The notes under the pieces were generated by a model, which was not told the DNA's origin, searched no databases, and worked only from the letters and a program-made list of their open reading frames with translations. Both the position numbers and the translations under genes were made by a program. From the NCBI GenBank assembly GCA_030017815.1, contig JASEGX010000049.1, forward strand, positions 1-12,696: a stretch of DNA of 12,696 bases. Reading direction: 5' to 3'. Source of the stretch: Thermodesulfobacteriota bacterium. GTDB taxonomy: Bacteria; Desulfobacterota; QYQD01. Each line of letters opens with the position of its first letter. Positions within the stretch are counted from its first letter, which is position 1. Shown here piece by piece: positions 7,554 through 12,696 of the stretch.

Positions 7554-8009
7554 TCATACCTGTAGCAGCAAAGCCACCTCATCACACTGAGGGAATTTGT
7601 AACATTTTATACAATCGCTCCATATCTTTTGTGGCAGGGTAGCCTTATCAACCTTTATAAATCCAAGATGTATAAAAAAATCCGGTTGGTTAGTCAGCGT
7701 AAATATCCTGTAAATGCCGAGGGTAATGGCCTCGCTGATACAGGCCTCCACCAACTGTGTGCCTATTTTCCGACGCTGAAATTCTTCAGCCACGGCCAGA
7801 GATCTGATCTCGGCCAGGTCTTCCCAGCAGATATGGAGGGCACAGGTGCCCACCACTGTTCCGTCGTCACCATCCTGACAGACGTAAAAATCGCGTAGAT
7901 TATCATACAGTTCGCTTAAGGATCGGCCCAGGAGATCTCCCCGTTTGGCAAATCCGCTAAGCAACTGGTGAATATTGGGAACATCAGATACGCGGGCCTT
8001 GCGGATCAT
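7554..8009 (-). CDS. argA: Short GNAT-type N-acetylglutamate synthase (ArgA-like)
   Basis: The 151-residue protein is a single GNAT acetyltransferase domain. It begins MIRKARVSDVPNIHQLL and contains CALHICWEDLAEIRSLAV near 56-73 with the conserved ELAEIRSLAV-like strand before the acetyl-CoA loop. It ends with IWSDCIKCYKFPQCDEVAL, in which Cys133, Cys136 and Cys142 form a CX2CX5C pattern. This matches what I know of the short COG1246 ArgA family, which acetylates glutamate with acetyl-CoA to start arginine synthesis and lacks the kinase-like regulatory domain of classical ArgA. In the acetyl-CoA motif QRRKIGT (78-84), Lys81 sits where Gly is usual. AAGGA seven bases before the ATG is a good ribosome binding site. 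The gap to the SPOR gene is three bases, so the two are cotranslated; argJ lies just beyond secA. Confidence 0.82.
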   Translation of the reverse strand: MIRKARVSDVPNIHQLLSGFAKRGDLLGRSLSELYDNLRDFYVCQDGDDGTVVGTCALHICWEDLAEIRSLAVAEEFQRRKIGTQLVEACISEAITLGIYRIFTLTNQPDFFIHLGFIKVDKATLPQKIWSDCIKCYKFPQCDEVALLLQV

Positions 8010-8012
8010 CTG

Positions 8013-8660
8013 CTATTCCTTTGTAACCTCTGCAGCCTCGCCAGGAGGAACCGGAATGGAAACTGTAGTTATGAATAGCCTGGTGTGTTCCTTCTCTGCT
8101 ATACGGTCGGCAGCGCTATTGGCGTCGCTTACTGTACTAAACCGCCCAATCTGTACACGGTACCATACACCGGCCCGTGGTATCTCACCCTTGACGATAA
8201 AGACCTCATACCCTTTCTTTTCCCACACGGCCCTTAGCCCCTCAGCCTTAGCTGCGTCGCGAAGAGAGGCTACCTGTAAGGTATAAAAAAGATTGGGAGA
8301 TGGCTTTGTTTTCCCAGTACCTGTTGTCTCTTCTGCCTGAAGGTCGCCGGACTCCCCAGAACCCGGCACAGGTTGACCGTCCTGACTTAGCCCCTGCTCT
8401 AAAAGAGCCTCTCCTTGTTGAGTGGTAACCGGCGGCAGGGGTTTATGTTCCTCAAGTTGCTGTCCATCTTGAGTCGCAGAAGGCACGGTCATAGACTCAA
8501 ATTCTTTGTTAACACTGCTAAATAAATCCCGGCCTACCCATATGCCAAAGATAAACATCCAGAGGAGAACGCCAAAGGCAGCTATACCTATGGTTACTAA
8601 CCCACCCCGGCTGATCTCAAACTGATATATGCGCCGGTCTTTCTTTCCTTTAGAAGCCAT
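8013..8660 (-). CDS. SPOR-domain inner-membrane protein
   Basis: The 215-residue protein has a short basic cytoplasmic N-terminus (MASKGKKDRR), one transmembrane helix at about 21-43, and a polar linker rich in Gln, Pro, Gly and Glu from about 50 to 122. A SPOR domain follows at about 124-200: LFYTLQVASLRDAAKAEGL, then VWYRVQIGRFSTVSDANSAADRI. SPOR domains bind denuded septal peptidoglycan, and this single-pass layout resembles FtsN and DedD, so a role at the division site is likely, though the protein cannot be equated with either. A strong AAGGGAG lies five bases before the ATG. The stop is three bases from the argA-like start. The position directly downstream of argS is one I associate with deltaproteobacterial genomes. 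Confidence 0.85.
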   Translation of the reverse strand: MASKGKKDRRIYQFEISRGGLVTIGIAAFGVLLWMFIFGIWVGRDLFSSVNKEFESMTVPSATQDGQQLEEHKPLPPVTTQQGEALLEQGLSQDGQPVPGSGESGDLQAEETTGTGKTKPSPNLFYTLQVASLRDAAKAEGLRAVWEKKGYEVFIVKGEIPRAGVWYRVQIGRFSTVSDANSAADRIAEKEHTRLFITTVSIPVPPGEAAEVTKE

Positions 8661-8764
8661 GTTTACTCCCTTTTAACCACAGGGGCACACAGAGAAAATA
8701 AGCTTTCAGCTTTCCAGTTACGGATTCCGTGTTTCGGGTTAAAAAACTCGCAACCCATTACCCA
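8661..8764. repeat. Intergenic spacer of simple repeat-like words
   Basis: The argS-SPOR gap contains several short words typical of dispersed intergenic repeats. On the minus strand there is a TGGGTAATGGGTTGCGAG segment, an ACCCGAAACACGGAATCCGT segment, a tandem GAAAGCT-GAAAGCT, and TCTCTGTGTGCCCCTGTGG followed by TTAAAAGGGAG, the last part being the SPOR ribosome binding site. No ORF, clear promoter or U-tract terminator was found. Calling it a dispersed repeat is an inference, since only one copy lies in the window. Confidence 0.3.
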
Positions 8765-10429
8765 TCACATCTTATCCGGCGCCGAGACGCCCAGTATCTT
8801 AAGGCCATTTTTTAATACCTGCTGTACTCCCTGGATTATGGCCAATCGAGCCTGCATAAGCGGCCCCGCGTCACTTATGATGCGGTGTTTATTATAAAAA
8901 TTATGCAGAGCGGCGGCCAGATCGCCCAGATAAAAAGCTATGCGGTGCGGCTCAAGGGTTGTAGCGCTATCCTCGATTACTTCAGGATAAAAAGAGAGTA
9001 TTTTCAGTAAGCGAAGCTCTTCCGGAGCAGTCAAAAGCGATGTATCCACTTTAGCTACAGGCCATACCTCAATGCCTTTCTCTGCCGCCAACTCAAAAAC
9101 GCTGGATATGCGGGCATGGGCATATTGCACATAATAAACCGGGTTTTCCTGGCTCTGGCTCTTGGCCAGGTCAAGGTCGAAATCCAGGTGACTATTCGAT
9201 CGCCGGGTCAGGAATATGAAGCGGGCCGCGTCCTTGCCTACCTCATCTATAACTTCCCGCAGCGTAACAAATTCACCCGAGCGGGTGGACATAGCCACCG
9301 GGCTGCCGCCGCGCATCAGATTTACCAACTGCACCAGGATGATATGCACCTTTTCTTTAGGCTGGCCAAGGGCCTCCACCGCGGCCTTAAGCCGCGGGAC
9401 ATACCCGTGGTGATCAGCCCCCCATATATCGATTATGAGGTCGAAACCTCTCTCAAATTTATTGAGATGATAGGCAATATCTGAGGCAAAGTAGGTAGTA
9501 GCCCCCTTCCCGCGTACCACTACCCGGTCTTTTTCATCACCGAAGGCCGTGGCCTTAAACCATAACGCCCCCTCCGCTTCATAGAGCATTTCCTTTTCTT
9601 TAAGTATTTCTATAGCCCTATCCACCGTGCCGGTGTCAAAAAGACTCTTCTCACTAAACCAGTGATCATGAAGAACGTTGAAATCCGTAAGATCTCGCTT
9701 GATACCCTCCAGAATAACCTGCTGCGCCTCCCGGGTAAAATATGTTATGGCCGGCTCCGTAGATTCGTTTAGAAAACGTTGCCCTTCCCGCTCAATAACG
9801 GCCTGAGCGATATCCTTTATATAATCACCCTGATAATGGTTGGCCGGGAATTCGATTTTCTCCCCTAAAAGCTCCCGGTAACGCAGATAGGTGGAGGCCC
9901 CTAAGGTCTCCATCTGGGTGCCGATATCATTTATGTAATATTCCCTTGCCACCTGGAATCCGGCCGCATCCAGGAGATTGGCCAGGCTGTCTCCCACGGC
10001 TGCTCCCCGTCCGTGTCCTATGTGCAGAGGGCCGGTAGGGTTAGCGCTGACAAACTCCACCTGCACTTTTCGTCTCTGGCCTAAATCCGATCGCCCATAG
10101 TTCTTGCGCCCCCGGTCAATCTCCGTTAATACCTCCCGCCAGCAGCTATCTTTTACGAAAAAATTAATGAATCCCGGGCCCGCCACCTCTACTTTCGACA
10201 AAAAATCGGTGTCCTTCCCTATCTCTTCAGACAGCGCCTGGGCAACATCACGCGGGTTCTTTTTGAGAGAACCGGCCATTACCAAGGCTACATTCGACGA
10301 ATAATCGCCGTGGGCCTCTGTTTTAGGCCTTTCAATCTGAAAGCCGGGAATGTCTTTATATTCTATTCCCTGCCGGCCCAAAAGGGCCTTTATACTATTC
10401 AAAACTACTAGTTGCAGTTTTTTTCGCAT
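8765..10429 (-). CDS. argS: Arginyl-tRNA synthetase
   Basis: This class I synthetase charges tRNA-Arg. The 554-residue length is normal. The N-terminal additional domain (about 1-110) ends with VEVAGPGFINFFV. The catalytic signature VSANPTGPLHIGHGRGA places HIGH at 136-139. YYINDIGTQM at 164-173 and the WGADHHGY segment at 336-343 are further ArgRS hallmarks. The KMSKS counterpart is the degenerate AMSTRSGEFVTL at 379-390, as is common in this family. YYVQYAHARISSVF opens the helical anticodon-binding (DALR) domain, which ends LGVSAPDKM. The ATG is preceded only by a weak GGA nine bases upstream. A near-consensus promoter lies immediately upstream, 51 bp separate it from alr, and a 104-bp spacer follows. 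Confidence 0.97.
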   Translation of the reverse strand: MRKKLQLVVLNSIKALLGRQGIEYKDIPGFQIERPKTEAHGDYSSNVALVMAGSLKKNPRDVAQALSEEIGKDTDFLSKVEVAGPGFINFFVKDSCWREVLTEIDRGRKNYGRSDLGQRRKVQVEFVSANPTGPLHIGHGRGAAVGDSLANLLDAAGFQVAREYYINDIGTQMETLGASTYLRYRELLGEKIEFPANHYQGDYIKDIAQAVIEREGQRFLNESTEPAITYFTREAQQVILEGIKRDLTDFNVLHDHWFSEKSLFDTGTVDRAIEILKEKEMLYEAEGALWFKATAFGDEKDRVVVRGKGATTYFASDIAYHLNKFERGFDLIIDIWGADHHGYVPRLKAAVEALGQPKEKVHIILVQLVNLMRGGSPVAMSTRSGEFVTLREVIDEVGKDAARFIFLTRRSNSHLDFDLDLAKSQSQENPVYYVQYAHARISSVFELAAEKGIEVWPVAKVDTSLLTAPEELRLLKILSFYPEVIEDSATTLEPHRIAFYLGDLAAALHNFYNKHRIISDAGPLMQARLAIIQGVQQVLKNGLKILGVSAPDKM

Positions 10430-10456
10430 CTGGTCTAATCCATTAATGTCTTTAAA

Positions 10457-10484
10457 TTTATACGCCGTTCGGCTGTGTTGTCAA
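10457..10484 (-). promoter_or_regulatory. Strong sigma-70 promoter upstream of argS
   Basis: On the minus strand a perfect TTGACA (10484-10479) is followed by a 16-base spacer and TATAAA (10462-10457), five of six to consensus. The TGA stop codon of alr (10483-10481) lies within the -35 box. The spacer contains GCCG-AA-CGGC (10473-10464), a small inverted repeat that could be a protein site or chance. Initiation would fall about 20 bases before the argS ATG, giving a very short leader. Confidence 0.72.
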
Positions 10485-11599
10485 GGATTGACTGTAAGGC
10501 GCGGATTACGGCTGCCTACGGCACAGAGAAGGTCATAACTGATAGTCCCTGCCCATGCTGCCACCTCATCCACAGAGATAACCTGGTCACCCTGCCTTCC
10601 AAAAATGACCGCCTCATCATCTACGGCTGCGCCTTCAATGTGGCTCACATCAATCATGGTCAGACACATACACACCGTGCCAAGCACGGGCGCCCGTTTC
10701 TGACGTACCAGCACTTCTCCCCGGTTGGAAATAGAGCGGCTGTATCCGGCATCATAGCCTACCGGCACTACGGCAATAGTCTTTGCCTCGGGTGTAACGT
10801 ACCTTCGGCCATAACTAATCGAGGCGCCTGCCGGCACTTTTTTAACCTGGATCACCTTACTCTTAAAGGTCATCGCCGGTCTTAGCGCCGCTACGTCTTG
10901 CATGTCCTTACAGGGATATGCGCCATAGATCATGATACCCGGTCGTACCAGATTCATCCGCGCCGCCGGGTAGGCCATCAGCCCTGCCGAATTAGCAATA
11001 TGATTTTGAGGAAGCTCAAACCCTAACCCTCTGCCGATATTAATAGCCTCATTAAAGTGTGTTAACTGCCTCAAGGTGTAATCCCGGTCATTACTACTAT
11101 CCGCGCAGGATAGATGGGACATAAGCCCTAAGACCTTGATGCCTTCCTTCCCACGAACGTAAGAAAGGATAGCCGGCAAATCAGTTATACTTACACCCAG
11201 ACGCCCCATACCAGTATCAACTTTTACGTAAATGCCTGCTACCCTGTCTCTACTTCGAGATTCTCTGGAAAGGGCATCTATGAGCCCAAAGTCATAGACC
11301 ACAGGAGAAATATTGAACTCAACAATCTCAAATGCGTCCCGCTTTGATTCCGGCAAGTGCAGGATAACAGGAGTCCAGATGCCGGCTTGCCTTAAAGTTA
11401 CGGCCTCCTCCATGATGGATACGAGAAATCCATCAGCGCCTTGCTCTTGAAGGGCCTGTGCAACCGGAATAAGACCATGTCCATAGGCATCTGATTTTAC
11501 TACCGGGAAAACTGCCGTTTCCGGTTCGGCCAGCCGTTTTGCCTCTCTGAAGTTATGCCCTACGGCCGAGAGATCAATTTCAACCCTGTTTAGTGCCAT
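10481..11599 (-). CDS. alr: Alanine racemase
   Basis: This PLP enzyme interconverts L- and D-alanine, supplying D-Ala for peptidoglycan. The 372 residues show VVKSDAYGHG with the PLP-binding Lys35, and KVDTGMGRLG at 126-135 with Lys126 (carbamylated in the Geobacillus enzyme) and Arg133. The catalytic Tyr263 lies in ISYGRRYVT of the C-terminal beta domain, and ISYDLLC carries Tyr355 of the substrate entryway. The conserved VCMD segment reads VCMC here, with Cys312 in place of Asp, confirmed at the codon level as TGT. The start MALNRVEIDL fits the family, but no Shine-Dalgarno is evident. The gene sits 130 bp after the TIM-barrel gene, and its stop codon lies inside the argS -35 box. Confidence 0.96.
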   Translation of the reverse strand: MALNRVEIDLSAVGHNFREAKRLAEPETAVFPVVKSDAYGHGLIPVAQALQEQGADGFLVSIMEEAVTLRQAGIWTPVILHLPESKRDAFEIVEFNISPVVYDFGLIDALSRESRSRDRVAGIYVKVDTGMGRLGVSITDLPAILSYVRGKEGIKVLGLMSHLSCADSSNDRDYTLRQLTHFNEAINIGRGLGFELPQNHIANSAGLMAYPAARMNLVRPGIMIYGAYPCKDMQDVAALRPAMTFKSKVIQVKKVPAGASISYGRRYVTPEAKTIAVVPVGYDAGYSRSISNRGEVLVRQKRAPVLGTVCMCLTMIDVSHIEGAAVDDEAVIFGRQGDQVISVDEVAAWAGTISYDLLCAVGSRNPRLTVNP

Positions 11600-11656
11600 G
11601 TTATGCAGAGCAGGTCCGCGCTATCGCCCTTTAGAAATAAGTTTCGAATTTTGCGT

Positions 11657-11685
11657 AATTTACCAGATTGCATCCTGTGTTACAA
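11657..11685 (-). promoter_or_regulatory. Candidate promoter for alr
   Basis: On the minus strand TTGTAA (11685-11680) and TAAATT (11662-11657) are spaced by 17 bases, each matching consensus at four of six positions, about 60 bases before the alr ATG. The 130-bp gap and the hairpin upstream make an independent alr promoter plausible. Confidence 0.4.
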
Positions 11686-11702
11686 GGGCTTTATAGACCA
11701 CC

Positions 11703-11746
11703 CCCTGCGGCCCTGAACAAAGGATCACGCTACCAGGGCCACAGGG
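11703..11746 (-). terminator. Strong hairpin at the 3' end of the TIM-barrel gene
   Basis: On the minus strand CCCTGTGGCCCTG (11746-11734) pairs with CAGGGCCGCAGGG (11715-11703), giving 13 pairs with one G-U wobble around an 18-base loop. The left arm is in the last codons of the gene, and the TAG stop (11732-11730) is in the loop. No U-tract follows on either strand, so it is not a textbook intrinsic terminator. It may protect the 3' end or assist termination or pausing. The pairing is certain from the sequence; the function is not. Confidence 0.45.
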
Positions 11747-12524
11747 TCCCAAGGGCCTCTACACTCTTAAAGACGTCTTCCTCACGATGGGGTTCAAGGG
11801 TAATTATCGGTCTGGGGGAGCAATTCTTCAGGCAGGAGAAAACTGAGCTGAAATCTATATTGCCACGCCCGAGGGCCAGATGGGAATCGGTATCCCCTAA
11901 ATTGTCATGCAGGTGAATCTGTCCTAGATAAGGCCGCAGTTTTCCCAACCACTCGCCAATATCCGTACGGCCAAACACATGCCAATGACCTATATCAAAG
12001 CAAAAACCAGCGCAGGGTGAATTAAGCCTTGAGAGTAGTGCTACGTGAAGGTCTGGATTTTCCTCATAAACGTTTTCCAGCATCACCTTTGTTCCTGCGC
12101 TCTGGGCCAGCTCTGTCAAAGGCAACCAGGACTCAACACTCCTTTCCAGCCAGGAATCGACCTGGTTTTGATAGCTTTGGCTGTTAAAGCCGGTGTGGCA
12201 GATTATACTGAGCGGCTCAAATACCGGCAGCAATTCAAAGGCCTGACGTAGCCGCTTTATAGTCGCTTTTCGCATAAGTAGATCAGGCGAACCCGGTACC
12301 ATATCCATAAAAGGGGCGTGCAGGGTAACCGAAAGGTCTTCCTGCTGTAAGATTTTGGCTACCTTAGCAAATTGGTTCCTAGAAAATTCATCAAGGGCTC
12401 TACTATCTATGCCGATCTCTGGATTAATACGGTTCTCTAAGACCACCGGCAGGTATTTGTTCTTGAGCAGGACAAAAGGAACATTTATCTGGACAGCATG
12501 GATCAAATGGTTCATTTCCGACAA
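11730..12524 (-). CDS. Sugar phosphate isomerase/epimerase-like TIM-barrel protein
   Basis: The 264-residue protein belongs to the xylose-isomerase-like TIM-barrel superfamily (AP_endonuc_2, COG1082). Likely metal ligands fall at the expected strand ends: Glu150 in VMLEN, Asp177 and His180 in FCFDIGHWHVFG, His206 in IHLHDN, and Glu244 in ITLEPH. His69 in TLHAPF and His110 in IICHTGF lie at earlier strands. The family covers isomerases, epimerases and endonuclease IV relatives, so the substrate cannot be named. The best start is TTG at 12524, with GAGGGG three bases upstream; in-frame stops lie directly before it, and the only nearby alternative is the ATG at 12515. It is the first gene of the minus-strand run and ends in a strong hairpin before alr. 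Confidence 0.82.
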   Translation of the reverse strand: MSEMNHLIHAVQINVPFVLLKNKYLPVVLENRINPEIGIDSRALDEFSRNQFAKVAKILQQEDLSVTLHAPFMDMVPGSPDLLMRKATIKRLRQAFELLPVFEPLSIICHTGFNSQSYQNQVDSWLERSVESWLPLTELAQSAGTKVMLENVYEENPDLHVALLSRLNSPCAGFCFDIGHWHVFGRTDIGEWLGKLRPYLGQIHLHDNLGDTDSHLALGRGNIDFSSVFSCLKNCSPRPIITLEPHREEDVFKSVEALGTLWPW

Positions 12525-12527
12525 GTG

Positions 12528-12533
12528 CCCCTC
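12528..12533 (-). promoter_or_regulatory. Ribosome binding site favouring a TTG start
   Basis: GAGGGG on the minus strand lies three bases before TTG (12524-12522) and twelve before the ATG at 12515-12513. The GAGG core is five bases from the TTG, so spacing favours TTG, and TAA immediately upstream excludes a longer protein. Confidence 0.5.
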
Positions 12534-12572
12534 TTATCAGTTTTGTTTAGTCTGATGTCTCTATTTGAGGCC

Positions 12573-12601
12573 AACATAGTATGTTTTTGAGTCTGGATCA
12601 A
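12573..12601 (-). promoter_or_regulatory. Candidate promoter for the TIM-barrel gene
   Basis: On the minus strand TTGATC (12601-12596) and TATGTT (12578-12573) are separated by exactly 17 bases, each matching the sigma-70 consensus at four of six positions. Initiation near 12566 would give a leader of about 42 nt before the TTG start. Confidence 0.42.
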
Positions 12602-12634
12602 GCCCGGATCTCCAATTTTAAACGAACAAGCCCG

Positions 12635-12671
12635 ATAACATCTTGACATACCTATGTAAAATGAGTAACGT
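12635..12671 (+). promoter_or_regulatory. Divergent promoter with palindromic operator-like site
   Basis: On the plus strand TTGACATA-CC-TATGTAAA (12643-12660) is an 8-2-8 inverted repeat with one mismatch. Two promoter readings are possible and both overlap it: TTGACA at 12643 with a weak TAACGT 17 bases later, or ATAACA at 12635 with TAAAAT at 12657, spaced 16. AAGGA at 12683-12687 looks like a Shine-Dalgarno, so a plus-strand gene probably begins just past the right edge. The regulator and the target gene are not visible. Confidence 0.42.
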
Positions 12672-12696
12672 ACCATTCCAACAAGGAAATCTTTCC

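Noticed and set aside
9258..9291. Degenerate KMSKS motif (AMSTRSGE) in ArgS
   Set aside because: ArgRS commonly has a degenerate KMSKS loop, and the rest of the catalytic domain is intact, so this is not a defect.

Overview
The window is a compact, almost entirely minus-strand block of housekeeping genes. In transcription order (right to left) it holds a xylose-isomerase-like TIM-barrel protein, alr, argS, a SPOR-domain membrane protein, a short GNAT-type N-acetylglutamate synthase (argA-like), secA, argJ, rpsB, tsf, pyrH, frr, uppS and the first codons of cdsA. The base composition is balanced. The single-module EF-Ts of 200 residues, the short COG1246-type ArgA and the argS / SPOR / secA / argJ order next to rpsB-tsf-pyrH-frr-uppS-cdsA suggest a bacterium of the former Deltaproteobacteria (Desulfobacterota or a close relative). 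This is inference from gene content and cannot be confirmed here.

Layout. At 12525-12696 there is an intergenic region with candidate promoters in both directions and a palindromic operator-like site; a plus-strand gene probably starts just past the right edge. At 11730-12524 lies the TIM-barrel gene, whose 3' end forms a strong 13-bp hairpin. At 10481-11599 is alr. At 8765-10429 is argS, with a near-consensus sigma-70 promoter whose -35 box overlaps the alr stop codon. A 104-bp spacer built from simple repeat-like words then precedes the SPOR gene, which is tightly coupled to argA and secA. The argJ start overlaps the secA stop. A 179-bp leader (3626-3804) carries a candidate promoter and a structured RNA in front of rpsB. 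The classical translation/pyrimidine/envelope run rpsB-tsf-pyrH-frr-uppS-cdsA follows with small gaps or overlaps.

Functionally the genes fall into four groups. Translation is served by ArgS, S2, EF-Ts and ribosome recycling factor. Arginine synthesis is served by the ArgA-like acetyltransferase and ArgJ, which together make and recycle N-acetylglutamate. Cell-envelope precursors and export involve Alr for D-alanine, UppS and CdsA for lipid carriers, SecA for secretion and a SPOR protein for septal peptidoglycan. UMP kinase supplies nucleotides. No mobile element, CRISPR array, tRNA or rRNA is visible, and no gene-free stretch exceeds 300 bases.

I see no evidence of a dramatic new system. 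The observations most worth following are the rpsB leader, whose two long complementary stems interleave (pseudoknot or switch), and the divergent operator at the right edge.
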